Source of the DNA: Lycorma delicatula
Lineage: Eukaryota > Arthropoda > Insecta > Hemiptera > Fulgoridae
Assembly: GCF_047948215.1 (NCBI RefSeq)
Contig: NC_134460.1
Span: forward strand, 15,869,501 to 15,933,500
DNA length: 64,000 nt
Direction of reading: 5' to 3'
Shown piece after piece: positions 1-11,199 of this stretch (its first letter is position 1; every line of letters begins with the position of its first letter). The position numbers and the translations under genes were made by a program. The notes under the pieces were generated by a model. It worked only from the letters and a program-made list of their open reading frames with translations, was not told where the DNA came from and searched no databases.

Positions 1-209
1 TTAACACCCGTTCTAATCTTCATTCTGCATTCTCTAGATCGTTTATTTTAATACTCGGATTATCGCATTTTAAAATTAGAAATATTTAATGTTTCTAATA
101 TTTGTTATAATTAATTGGTTCTCTTTGTTGTTATTTTTACAGTGAATTTCAAATTTTAATTTTAATGCCACTAAATGGTAATTACCAAAATAACAACGAT
201 AAACATAAT

Positions 210-360
210 TTTTGTTTCCTAACGCGCGTTGTATGATTTTAATCTGGTTTTTGATGCTGAAAACGAATATGAACTCGCAATCAATCGCCAACCATTTTTG
301 AAAAATTTTTAAATTTGAATTAAAATTTTTTTTTTTTCATTTTTCAACGTATTGTTACCA
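210..360. repeat. Direct repeat, left copy (pairs with 1091-1240)
   Basis: About 150 bp that recurs at 1091-1240 in the same orientation. Both begin with TTTTGTTTCCTAAC and end with CATTTTTCAACGTAT, and share TTTTTGATGCTGAAAACGAA in the middle, with small indels between. The similarity by eye is roughly 75-80 percent, so the duplication is old. No coding sequence is recognised between the two copies (361-1090). They could be two copies of a dispersed repeat or remnants of terminal repeats of a lost element. Confidence 0.6.
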
Positions 361-1090
361 TATCGTTGTTGTAGTTCCGTTTTTCTTTCATTATTATATC
401 ATACCGATACGGAATTACAAGCGTATTCCATAATCGAGTTATTAGTCTTTAGCGATTCAGTTATACTATAACATATTTAAACAAGGGCATCTGTTAATAT
501 TCATTCTTAAAAACCGTTAATATTTAAATAGAGATAATAGAATCTATATAAATATTAAAATTAATAAAAATACGAATAAATAGTTACACCTATTACTTTG
601 CCCGTACTTGGTTATTCTATTAATTAAGTAACCCGCTGCCTGAAAACAGTAATATCAAAATTTGAGCACCTCTATTATTACAGACTGCATTAACTGTACC
701 TATACGTCTACCCGATGGCGTAATGTTATCTCTCACCGTACATTAAACCTGCGCCTTCTATTATTAACATACGGTACTCTATTTCCCATTCCGGATATAT
801 CCACGCCGTTACATCCGTGTACTGATTTGTAACGGTATAGCTTGTCCTGTTGTACAGTATTCCTCTTCGGAGTTTGAGATCTATGCAAGATAATCGATTG
901 CATCTGACCTTTACCCGGATTGCCTTCTCGTAATTTATCATCCATTCTCTATAAACTTTTATACGCATAAAACTAAGAAACATCTTTTTGAACCGGCTTT
1001 GTAATCCTAATATATTTATTATATTTATATTTACTTATTATTTATATTTAATTATTTATTTGTATTACTATTATATTATTTAAACGTAAT

Positions 1091-1240
1091 ATTTTGTTTC
1101 CTAACATGCGATACGTGATTTTAATCTGATTTTTGATGCTGAAAACGAATATGAACCCAGAATCTTATCACCCACCGTTTTTGAAAAATGTTTTAATTTT
1201 AATTAAAGGATTTTGTCCATTTTTCAACGTATAGTTAGCA
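1091..1240. repeat. Direct repeat, right copy (pairs with 210-360)
   Basis: Second copy of the 150-bp repeat described at 210-360. The core around the GATGCTGAAAACGAATATGAAC string is nearly unchanged. The flanks of the two copies are not obviously related. Confidence 0.6.
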
Positions 1241-1505
1241 TTTCAAGCTCCTGTATTGTATTCTGTTGGCTCATATTTTATTGTTTAACTTTGTTAACAT
1301 AATTTATAAGCTAAAAGAAACAATACTAGACAAAGAATTAAATCATATCATATCTAATACTGAAGAGGGAGCCTTCATCGACAAGATTAATCATATCTGT
1401 CCAGGTCAAAACATGTACCTGAAAACACAGCTGTGTTTTTTGTATTAAACACTGGATTTGGGAATGAATTAATTTTGTTCAGTTTGTTAACAGTGCAGTG
1501 TCATA

Positions 1506-2163
1506 ATGCTTGGAAATTCTGTAAATGATGCGGATGCCTTTTTTTATGTATGTGGTGAGTTTACCGTAAAATCAAATAGAAAAAAATATTACACCTTTAA
1601 TTAAAAAAGCATATCGTTTGTACTTTCAGTGTAAAATTGGTGATCAGGATAAGACGTGGGCTCCTCATATAGTATGCACTAATTTTTCTGTATATTTAAG
1701 AGGATGGCTGAAACGTACAAGGAAGGTTTTGCCGTTTGGTGTACCTGTGGTTTGGCGTGAACCAAAGGATAGTGTAACCGATTGTTAATTTTGTTTAAGA
1801 AATGCGTCTGGAATTTCTAAAAAATCTAAATATACCGTAAAATATCCTTCATTGCAATCTGCAATCAGGTCTGTACCTCACAGTGAAATTATTCCATTTC
1901 CTGAGCCACCTGTAAATGTATGTTTCGAAAGCAGCGATGAAGAATCAGGCAGTGCTGAGGACGACAACAATGATTTTGATTTTATCTTCCAATAAGCTAC
2001 ATCTATATCGCTGCGTTAGGGGTTTAAATTTATCAAAAAATCAAGCTGAACTGTTAGGATAAAGACTGCAAGGTTGGAATTTACTTCAAAAGAAATACAA
2101 AAATTTCGGGCTTTCGAAGCCAACAAAAAGAACTTTCTTAAGTTTAAGAATACTGAATAAAAT
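1506..2163 (+). pseudogene. Pseudogene of an uncharacterised arthropod/cnidarian repeat-associated protein family
   Basis: Reading from the ATG at 1506, the translation shows a string of motifs that I recognise from a widespread uncharacterised family found in insects and cnidarians: YVCGEFTV, KKAYRLYF, a GDQDKTWAPHIVC segment, YLRGWLKRT, PFGVPVVWREPKD, then TDC-stop-FC, an acidic Ser/Asp/Glu stretch, and a C-terminal LNLSKNQAELLG-like block with GWNLLQKK. It is broken. One extra base near 1583 shifts the frame just before the KKAYRLYF block, a TAA at about 1786 falls where the family usually has a Tyr in DCYFC, and further stops follow near 1993 and 2059. Function of the family is unknown to me. 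Paired Cys residues suggest metal binding, but that is inference. No introns are evident, so it may be a processed or element-borne copy. Confidence 0.6.
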
Positions 2164-2542
2164 ATAATCTTATGCGCAAAACAAAACTTTCTATTAGCAT
2201 TCTTGTTTTTTTATTGGAGCGCATCAATATCCCACAGTAACTAAAAAATTCAGACTTCAGACTTGTGATTGGTCCAACCGATCAGCTGATCAGATGATAT
2301 ATGTATTATACATGAGAGAAAAAAAGGAAGAAAAAGTTTAAACCTCTCAACTATTAATATAAAATAAAACAGGCAAATCTAGGGGTAAAAAGTTGTATTT
2401 ACAGCTATTTTAATAGCTGCATTTCCATAGCATGTATGTAAATAAAACGTCCATACAACATATATGGTAATCAACTTTGTTTCTGAGGTCGACTATGTTT
2501 TACCTCGAACTAATGATGCTCTATAAAATTCAGTAACTTATT

Positions 2543-2900
2543 TGCAATTCACTTTCAAATACAACACTGTGATAAAATGAAATCAAATACATCCTGTCAA
2601 ATATTTTTCATAATTTATTAGCGCTATAATATTTTCAATACATAGTGAATTAAACTTTCATTCGACAATTTGCCTGCTACGTAAAGTTTATTTTTTTATT
2701 TCAATAAAGATTCATGATTTTAAATATTTTTAATTCGATAAAAATAAGATAATTTTTATTAATTATACATGAAACTCTATAGACAATTCCACTTTCAACT
2801 CTAGCAGAAAATGAAATCAAACGGCATTCTATCAAGTTTAAACTTTCATTCGATCATTTTCCTACTACATGAAAGTTCTTTTACGTTTCAATATACGACA
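2543..2900. repeat. Diverged tandem duplication, two units
   Basis: Two units (about 2543-2715 and 2784-2900) share the order CACTTTCAA, AAAATGAAATCAAA, AAACTTTCATTCGA, CCT(G)CTAC, AAAGTT and TTTCAATA. They are separated by about 70 bp of AT-rich DNA. The second unit is shorter by an internal deletion. No reading frame is conserved between them. Confidence 0.5.
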
Positions 2901-2975
2901 TTTTTTCTTATTGTTATATGTCTAAACATATTTATGTTGAGCTAATGTTTTTTGGAAACTATTTATATACGTACT

Positions 2976-3274
2976 TCTTTCTTTCTTTTCCTGTTTAGCC
3001 TCCGGTAACTACCGTTTAGATAATACTTCAGAGGATGATGAGGATGATATGTATGAGTGTAAATGAAGTGTAGTCTTGTACATTCTCAGTTCGACCATTC
3101 CTGAGATGTGTGGTTAATTGAAACCCAACCACCAAAGAACACCGGTATCCACGATCTAGTATTCAAATCCGTGTAAAAATAACTTGCTTTACTAGGACTT
3201 GAACGCTGGAACTCTCGCCTTCCAAATCAGCTGATTTGGGAAGACGCGTTCACCACTAGACCAACCCGGTGGGT
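2976..3274 (-). mobile_element. Full-length tRNA-derived SINE with perfect TSD
   Basis: A 299-bp SINE read on the minus strand. The head (about 3274-3190) is tRNA-like: an A-box-like segment TGGTCTAGTGGTGAACGC at 3246-3262 and a B-box-like GTTCAAGTCCTAG at 3192-3205. Between them is an 18-bp perfect palindrome at 3222-3239 where an anticodon arm would sit. The body follows, and the 3' end is a GAAAAGAAAGAAAG-type A-rich tail at 2976-2990. A perfect 16-bp TSD, TATTTATATACGTACT, lies at 2960-2975 and 3275-3290, which fixes both ends. It needs LINE-encoded proteins to move, and the partner LINE is not identifiable from this copy. Confidence 0.9.
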
Positions 3275-3479
3275 TATTTATATACGTACTAGATCTCAAC
3301 AAAAGAGAAGTGATAAACAAATTGTATCGCAACTTATTATAAGCTTTTATTTAACTTACTTTAGTAATAATCAAATCTTGCAACTGCTATATCCTTTGAT
3401 CTATCGTATGAAATCAATGAAATTTGGTACACTTATGTAACTACGATGACAATACAATACTACGGTGTTAGAATTTGGA

Positions 3480-3800
3480 TCACATCCTAACTGTTACCCG
3501 ATAGATTAACAGCCAAATGGTTTTCATGTTTGTTGAACTTAAGTATAAACTTTGAGTTGAACCGTTTAATTTCTTACAAATAGATGGCATTCCTAGGTAA
3601 TCCTGGTTCTTCTTGTTCCTCGATATGTTCTTCAGCACTCTGTTCTGGAACCTTTGGATAATGTCGATATTGCTATTGCTTGCCGTATCCCAAAATTGTA
3701 TCCCGTAGGCCCATACTAGCTTTAAAAACGCCTTATATAACAACAGGTTGTTATTTATCTACAACAAGGACCTCCTTCCTAGTAACCACTTCAACCGCTC
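3480..3800 (-). pseudogene. Jockey-clade LINE reverse transcriptase, C-terminal fragment
   Basis: The minus-strand frame gives a block typical of the region after the RT domain in Jockey-like elements: LLGRRS, INNNLLLYKAFLK, VWAYGIQFWDTASNSN, then IIQRFQNRVLKNI. The clear part is about 100 residues. Upstream, the RT palm and the endonuclease are absent, and a stop lies between the LLGRRS and INNNLL segments. It ends near 3480 without a poly(A) that I can identify, so this is a decayed internal fragment and not a complete 3' end. Confidence 0.7.
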
Positions 3801-4525
3801 AAGCCTAATTAAAGAAACAAATTCATTAACTAAAAAAAAAACGGCAACAGCAGAAAAACTATTTAATAGAATAAACTAAAACCGACTTTGAAATTGGCAA
3901 GCTTGGCGTAGAAAATATCGGCCGATCGAAAAGAAGTTTTTATTATTACTCCTTTTGATTATTTTACTGACTGTAAAGGCCCAATTTATTGCAATTATTT
4001 ACAAGAACAGTGCACAATGAATAGCGAGTAGTATTGTGACAAGCTAGAAAATAAAAATTTCTGATTCTTTACCAAAAGGCGTAATTCTTCCTCCCCCTTA
4101 TCGCTCAAAAGACCGGAAACGTATTCAAAATTTTGTCGGACGGTGTTGCTGTAGAGTCCCGATCTCTCACCGTAAAAGTTTTGTTTTTTGTTTGTTTCTG
4201 TCAAAGAATTGTTACGTGGCACGTTGTGTTTTTAGTTCAGAAAATATTTGCTGGTCAAAGAATACGGTAGAAGATTGGCGGCTCAGACACCGTAGTGAAC
4301 ATTTCTTTACTGCTGAAAGTATATAGTTGGATGGAACAAATGCCTAAATGTAGTCGGAGATTTTGTTGAAAAGTAGCATTAATTTTATTGTTGAAGAAAT
4401 TATAATTTTTCTATAGTCATGCGTCTTTTTAATTATTGAAAAATCTTTGGACCTATATGCAATCGATGTAATCATATCGTAAACGAATCTTTACGTTTAT
4501 ATTTTTGTACCTAAATTTGATCCGA
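3801..4525. other. No recognisable gene
   Basis: AT-rich sequence between the Jockey-like fragment and LINE copy A. A 75-codon open frame on the minus strand at 3995-4222 has no motif I recognise, and I do not call it a gene. Confidence 0.5.
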
Positions 4526-4536
4526 TGATTTCTTGT

Positions 4537-5759
4537 TTTTTTTTTTTTGTATTCAGTCAATTGACTGGTTTGATGCAGCTCTCCAAGATTCCCTATCTAG
4601 TGCTAGTCGTTTCATTTCAGTATACCCTCTACATCCTACATCCCCGACAATTTGTTTTACATACTCCAAACGTGGCCTGCCTACACAATTTTTCCCTTCT
4701 ACCTGTCCTTCCAATATTGAAGCGACTATTCCAGGATGCCTTAGTATGTGGCCTATAAGTCTGTCTCTTCTTTTAACTATATTTTTCCAAATGCTTCTTT
4801 CTTCATCTATTTGCCGCAATACCTCTTCATTTGTCACTTTATCCACCCGTCTGATTTTTAACATTCTCCTATAGCACCACATTTCAAAAGCTTCTAATCT
4901 TTTCTTCTCAGATACTCCGATTGTCCGAGTTTCACTTCCATATAAAGCGACACTCCAAACATACACTTTCAAAAATCTTTTCCTGAGATTTAAATTAATT
5001 TTTGATGTAAACAAATTATATTTCTTACTGAAGGCTCGTTTAGCTTGTGCTATTCGGCATTTTATATCGCTCCTGCTTCGTCCATCTTTAGTAATTTTAC
5101 TTCCCAAATAACAAAATTCTTCTACCTCCATAATGTTTTCTCCTCCTATTTTCACATTCAGCGGTCCATCTTTGTTATTTCTTTTCATTACTTTTGTTTT
5201 GTTCTTGTTTATTTTCATGCGATAGTTTTTGCGTAGGACTTCATCTATGCCGTTCATTGTTTCTTCTAAATCCTTTTTACTCTCGGCTAGAATTACTATA
5301 TCATCGGCAAATCGTAGCATCTTTATCTTTTCACCTTGTACTGTTACTCCGAATCTAAATTGTTCTTTAACATCATTAACTGCTAGTTCCATGTAAAGAT
5401 TAAAAAGTAACGGAGATAGGGAACATCCTTGTCGGACTCCCTTTCTTATTAGGGCTTCTTTCTTATGTTCTTCAATTGTTATTGTTGCTGTTTGGTTCCT
5501 GTACATGTTAGCAATTGTTCTTCTATCTCTGTATTTGAACCCTAATTTTTTTTAAATGCTGAACATTTTATTCCAATCTACGTTATCGAAAGCCTTTTCT
5601 AGGTCTATAAACGCCAAGCATGTCGGTTTGTTTTTCTTTAATCTTCCTTCTACTATTAATCTGAGGCCTAAAATTGCTTCCCTTGTCCCTATACTTTTCC
5701 TGAAACCAAATTGGTCTTCTCGTAACACTTCTTCCACTCTCCTCTCAATTCTTCAGTCC
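4537..5759 (-). mobile_element. RTE-1 copy A, 5'-truncated, with 11-bp TSD
   Basis: The minus strand carries the C-terminal two thirds of an RTE-clade LINE protein, ending in poly(A) (seen as T at 4537-4548). The TSD TGATTTCTTGT lies at 4526-4536 and 5760-5770, so the insertion is complete apart from the usual 5' truncation. The reading frame is open from 5506 to 4553. It is broken once near 5550 by a TAA just after the palm-A block KAFDNVDWNKM. In the terminal palindrome this copy has CAATTG where most others have CATTTG. Confidence 0.92.
4553..5506 (-). pseudogene. RTE-1 copy A reverse transcriptase, C-terminal 317 codons
   Basis: The open frame contains RT motifs in order: RQGCSLSPLLFNLYMELAV (palm B region), RFADDIVILAE with the catalytic FADD, a thumb-side segment YLGSKITKDG, then a VYVWSVALYGSETRT block and a C-terminal RLIGHILRHPG...GRPRLEYVKQ region. 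It ends in DRESWRAASNQSID. The DREsWRAA ending is what I use, with the RT motifs, to place it in the RTE/BovB clade. The first Met in the frame is internal to the original protein and is not a true start. The endonuclease is missing because of truncation. Confidence 0.85.
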
Positions 5760-5770
5760 TGATTTCTTGT

Positions 5771-6950
5771 AGTCCATTTAAATTAAAAAATAACGGAGAT
5801 TCTGTCTTTTTCTACCCTTCTTAACTCTTCTGCTGTTGTTATAGCTGTTTGACTCTATTTCATTTTACTCTGTAAAATGTTTTTTTTTAATATCAATAAA
5901 TTCCGTTTAGGTAAATATTTTTCATAATCTGCTAAAATTAATATGAAAATTAAAATCCCTTGTTGTATCCTAATACTGCTCCTGAAATTGAATTTATCCT
6001 TCATCGCAAAGGAGGAAAGATCCTTTCCGTAATATGTTAATAATAAATAAATAAATAGATATACGAGTATATGTATACTTCTATTACTACAACGGTAGCT
6101 TCTACCTTAGGTCTTTGTAGTAATATAACGCAATTGCATAAAGCGTGTAATTTTTTTACTCTTCGGAACACTTCACCCGTCATACAAAACTGTTTATTTG
6201 ATTAATTAAACGCAGTATGGTATTTATACGATAGTCATACAATTTACTCGTACATAAAATAACATACCAACTATGTTCTTCAAAATCATATAACACAATG
6301 CGCGCGGGCGTTGTGTGTGTGTCTTTTGCTCGCGCTCTCATACACGCACATGCCCGTTCAAACAATAAATCTGTGTGTGTATTGTAATAGCAAAACATAT
6401 ATTATTCTGAATGTAGCCGACATTTACCCTTTGGCATAATGCACTCTGTGTATACGTAATAGGGTACTACATTATATTCCTACTGGTTTACAATGTGCAT
6501 TTCATATCTGAATTAAATTTGATAATATTATGGCAGTTAATTACGTTAACAATTATTAACAAATTGACTTCAAACCGTTTTTATTTATTATTAACATATT
6601 TTTAAATTTGTTATATTAATTCAACTAAGCAAAAAGTGAAAAATGTTTCTTAAAACCGTAATTTTAATCATTTTAATTTTAATCAATACAACACATTACT
6701 TCCTTGTATTCCTATTAAATTACATATACACTTTGTTAAAATGAAATGTATATAAAATTTTATTTCATTAATAACTTCTGATTTTTTTTTTTTATTGTTG
6801 AATTATTATTTATCGTAAAAAGGTTTTTACAATCAGAGTTTAATAATTATTAGTAAATCAATATATTTAAATTAAAAGAAAAATTTAATAAAAAAGGAGA
6901 TGAAGTCTGATTCGAACCGATGTATCCGCAAATATTTCATTAATTAAAAT
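5771..6950. other. No recognisable gene; one B-box-like remnant
   Basis: AT-rich sequence with no coding region that I can support. At 6910-6922, read on the minus strand, a CGGTTCGAATCA string matches a tRNA/SINE B box. No A box at suitable distance is convincing, so it may be a SINE scrap or coincidence. Confidence 0.4.
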
Positions 6951-7071
6951 TTCATTTGAGTATAACTCTGGAACCGATGAAAATAAGTAGCACTTGTGAT
7001 ATATCGTTGAATCCCTTTCAATGAGGGCTTATTACTGCAGTTAAGAAAAAGTCCCATATTCAAATGTTTTT

Positions 7072-7190
7072 AGACGTCACGCCGAAACTAGTCAAAATGG
7101 ATTCACGGATGATCAAAATGGATATTTCCATTGAAATCTGAAAACCGAAATTTTTCGCGATCACAGTACTTCCTTTATTTCGTACACGGA
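7072..7190. repeat. Dispersed repeat, copy 1 (pairs with 18451-18566)
   Basis: About 115 bp shared with 18451-18566 in the same orientation: GACGTC...CGCCGA, ACTAGTCAAAATGGATTCA, GGATGATCAAAATG, ATATTTCC, then CCGAAATTTTTCG and GATCACA. I recognise no coding content. The segment before it (6955-7071, including AACTCTGGAACCGATG) is not shared with the second copy, so only part of the element is common. Confidence 0.75.
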
Positions 7191-7372
7191 ATTAAAAAGA
7201 GATGCTAAAAATATGTGGAATTTAGAAAAAATTGTTTCTTTATTATTCATTATTCATATACGTTTCTTCTATTTCTCTCTTTTTTAGTAGGTTGTATAAT
7301 TCTACTTATTTTTAAACCTTTACAAATAATCGTATGACAGGATGAAGCAAGATCCTGTTTTAACTCTTATCG

Positions 7373-7511
<139 letters not shown>

Positions 7512-7519
7512 CAGAGAGA

Positions 7520-9366
7520 GATGCAGTTACAGTATGACACGTTTAACAACTTTTATGACTTTTGTTTTAAGTTTTCTAACTATTAAGTAAAACAACGTAA
7601 ATGTAGATTTACGCCATTAGAAATGGCGGCTACAGTGAATGATTTACTTACAGTGATTGATTTACTTTTTACTGACAGAGTTCAGAGTAGGTTTCCATCC
7701 CCAATCAAATAGCCTTCCCATCACTACTTACTTTTTCCTCCAATGATAATTGTTCATGACGTCACCTGCCATTTCCATTCTCTCTCAGCATCAACATGTT
7801 AGATACAACTTACTTTTTATATCTATTATTATCCCTAACGTTTGTCAAGACGTACATTACAGCAAATTGCGTGACTCAGTTCCCTGTTAACCGTTGGATT
7901 AAAAATTCGAGTTGGATTTGTAATTTACCTTTAACTGTTCTCTCACATAAGTTATTTAAAAAATTAGAAAGATTTTCTTATTTGATTAGATAACTTGTAA
8001 AAAAGATTTTAAATACAAAAAAATCATGTAATGAAAGTATCTATTAGGTACTCAATATTAGAAGTCATCAGTCAGTACCGGTTGTACGTATTAGCTAATA
8101 AAAGATATTGCTAATACAATAACATTAACTTTGGCGTAGGTAAATCTTTCTCCGTGAATTAAGATCGAAAATTCCGTTTATTGCTTTATTTTAATTCTAC
8201 TTAATTAATTTCTTTACAGAACTCAATTTGTCTAAGTCGGTACAAAACCGGTACGTTTACTATTTGCAGGACTACTAGTTTGAAAAAAAAAATTGTTTGT
8301 AAAGTTTCGTCCAGTACGCATTTATATTTTACGTAAATTAGAAAAGTTTTTCCTGTGATCTGATTTGCAATCAAGTTTAACTCAATCCAAGAGAGTATTA
8401 TTTAACTCAAACGAGCCTTCCCGCCTACCGGCAGTATGTCCGGCACGGCAGGTCGACTCGCCGGTTTGGATCTTTTGATTCGCCTGCCTCAAACCAGCGG
8501 GTAGCATTTTTCTTTGTTTATAACACGTGCCATTGATAGACTAAATAGGAAGAAATTACTTGATCTTTGTATATACGTTATTGCTACAAGGTCAAGCGTT
8601 AACCGACCCACCGTTTAGTGCCAACCTATACGCGAATTTCCACTTCATTGGATTAATGAATTCACGGTTGCGTAACTTTGCGCTAACTTTGTACAATAAG
8701 TATATTCTTCCAGGAAATATATAGAAATCTACTTTATTCGTCGCTCTTTTTGCTAAGCTTGGCACGGGTTAATTGTTAATTTTTTTTTAAGTATTAAATA
8801 TGTTCAGACATGAAATCAAGTAATGATTTATTCTTTATTTTGTAAAGATTTCCGTGAATGTATAATCATTTATTATTCCTAATCCGATTATTCACGAACG
8901 TATTGTTCTTTATTTATTTAGCCTTAAACGATTCTCTAAACGAGTAATATGTATAGTTTTTTTTAGTATCCTAAAATTAGCCTGTCTAAAGTTTTAAATA
9001 ATGCATGAAATCTTTACTAGCAAGAGTTTATATATTAGAGATACTAAAATATTAAAACGTTTTTCAATTTAAACAAAATTACTGTCTAACTTACAAATAT
9101 TTTCTTGACTTCATTATTTATGCGACCGGCAATTCTGTATGATGCATTAGCTAAGAGGATAAAATGTACGATAATAATTGTACATAATTACCGAATTGCA
9201 ACTTTGGAATAAATTACTTTGGACAGGGAACAGCAGCTTTATCACTGGGGAAATTTTAACTTTAATTCGTACATTGAGGAATTTTATGATGACTACTTTT
9301 TTCTGCGCATAAATTAAACTGAAATAAATTACACCTTATTATTCTTTCATTATAATAGTCTGTTTC
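7520..9366. other. No recognisable gene
   Basis: AT-rich sequence. A 65-codon frame at 7796-7993 starts with a hydrophobic, signal-like N terminus (MLDTTYFLYLLLSLTF), but I see no homologue or gene structure. A short GC-rich patch at about 8405-8520 has no feature I can name. Confidence 0.4.
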
Positions 9367-9668
9367 TCCCTCTGTGAATCATGTGACCTTGCCGATGGTG
9401 AGGGAGCTTGAGTGCTCAGTGATACAAAGTAGCTGGACCGAAGGTGCAACGATATCGGAGAGGTGTCTGTTGAGAGCTAGACTAAAGAATGATTCCTGAA
9501 GAGGAAGCAGCTCTTTCAGTAATTGTTAAGGGCGCCGTTCAGAAGGATCTAAACGGTGATATCAATATCACTTAATCTTCTGAGAACTGCGCAGCTGAAA
9601 CCAATGGAAAACTACGGCTGTTTTTTTTCCAAGAAAATGTAGCTCTCTGCATTTTCATGTAACAAAAA

Positions 9669-10540
9669 TGGAGGCGTCTTCCGTAGTAAGATATTCCGGT
9701 GGTAAACTAGTCCCCCGTTTGGATCTCCAGGTGGAGACTACTAAGGAAGGGTCCGCAGAGAATTAAAAAATAATATACTACGAGTTGAAGGGTGGAATGT
9801 TAAAAGTCTAAAACAGGTTGGTAAGTTAGAAAATTTAAAGAAGGAAATGGATAGGTTAAATGCAAATATAGTAGGAATTAACGAGGTTCGGTGGGTAGAG
9901 GAAAACGACTTTTGGTCAGGTGATTTTAGAATAATTAACTCAGCGTCAAATAAAGGGCAGGCAGGAGTAGTTTTCGTAATGAACAAGAAGATACAGAAGA
10001 GAATAGAATATTTCAAAATGCTTTGCCGTAGAATCATTGTAGCAAGGATAAAATCAAAACCTAAGGCGACAACGATTGTTAACGTCTATGTGCCTACAAT
10101 TGCCCATGATGATGATGATGATGAGGTAGAATGTGTATACGAAGAGATGGACGAAGAAATTAAACACATGAAAGGGAATGAAGATTTAATAATAGTTGGA
10201 GACTGAAATGCAAGCATCCGATAAGACAAAGATGGAAATATTATGGGTGAATACGGGCTGGGCAAAAGGAATAAAAGAGGGGACCGACTTATAGAATTTT
10301 GCACGAAGTATAATTTAGTAATTGCCAACACCCAATTTAAAAATCATAATAGAAGAATATACTGTACACATGGAAAAAGCCTGATGATATTGCAAGATAT
10401 GAGGTAGATTATAATTTGGTTAAACGAAGATTTAGAAATCGACTCCTAGACTGCAAAGCATATCCTGGAGCATACATTGATAGCGACCATAATTTAGATT
10501 GGGGGTTTAAAAATATAAAGAAAATGGTGTCAGATGAATC
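9669..10540 (+). pseudogene. RTE-1 copy B apurinic-type endonuclease domain
   Basis: The protein would start at the ATG at 9669 (MEASSVVRYSGGKLVP), the same start as in copy C (MEAPSLVKYSGGK). The endonuclease begins about 35 codons later with a degenerate version of LRVGAWNVRSLK. Motifs of the exonuclease-endonuclease-phosphatase fold follow: INEVRW with the metal-binding Glu, VNVYVPT, IIVGD-stop-NAS (a Trp codon of the usual GDWNA changed to TGA at about 10204), and DSDHN near 10480 for the catalytic Asp-His pair. A GAT repeat at 10107-10122 encodes five Asp residues. In life this domain nicks target DNA to start reverse transcription. This copy is dead. Confidence 0.8.
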
Positions 10541-10680
10541 GGTGTAATTTAGAGAAGCATGATGAAGATGATGTAAAGATGTTTTTTGAGGACACATCGT
10601 AAGAGTTCTGAGTAAAAACGATAAGGTAGAAAATATAGAAGAAGAATGGAAGAATAGAAGAATATTAAAAAAAAGAAATC

Positions 10681-11179
10681 TTTTTTTTCTTTTCTTTTTC
10701 CTGTTTAGCCTCCGGTAACTACCGTTTAGATAATTCTTCAGAGGATGAATGAGGATGATATGTATGAGTGTAAATGAAGTGTAGTCTTGTACATTCTCAG
10801 TTCCACCATTCCTGAGGTGTGTGGTTAATTGAAACCCAACCACCAAAGAACACCGGTATCCACGATCTAGTATTCAAATCCTTTCTTTCTTTTTCCTGTT
10901 TAGCCTCCGGTAACTACCGTTCAGATAATTCTTCAGAGGATGAATGAGGATGATATGTCGAGTGTAAATGAAGTGTAGTCTTGTACATTCTCAGTTCGAC
11001 CATTCCTGAGATGTGTGGTTAATTGAAACCCAACCACCAAAGAACACCGGTATCCACGATCTAGTATTCAAATCCATGTAAAAATATCTGGCTTTACTAG
11101 GACTTGAACGCTATAACTCTCGACTTCCAAATCAGCTGATTTGGGAAGACGCGTTAACCATTAGACCAACCCGGTGGGT
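10681..11179 (-). mobile_element. SINE dimer: full SINE joined to a second body lacking the tRNA head
   Basis: On the minus strand a complete SINE (11179 to 10882, with tRNA head, body and GAAAGAAAG tail) runs straight into a second body and tail (10881 to 10681) that lacks the tRNA head. The second unit starts at GGATTTGAATACTAGATCG. A probable TSD of 14 bp with one mismatch (AAAAAAAAGAAATC / AAAAAAAAGAATTC) lies at 10667-10680 and 11184-11197, so the dimer seems to have inserted as one unit into LINE copy B. The 18-bp palindrome of the head is intact. Confidence 0.85.
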
Positions 11180-11199
11180 GGAAAAAAAAAAGAATTCTA

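Noticed and set aside
210..1240. Direct repeats at 210 and 1091 as LTRs of a retrovirus-like element
   Set aside because: The repeats lack TG...CA ends, a primer binding site or polypurine tract is not seen, and nothing coding lies between.
3190..3274. Possible functional tRNA gene on the minus strand
   Set aside because: The A and B boxes belong to a SINE head with a palindrome in place of an anticodon arm, a tail and TSDs. No cloverleaf fits.
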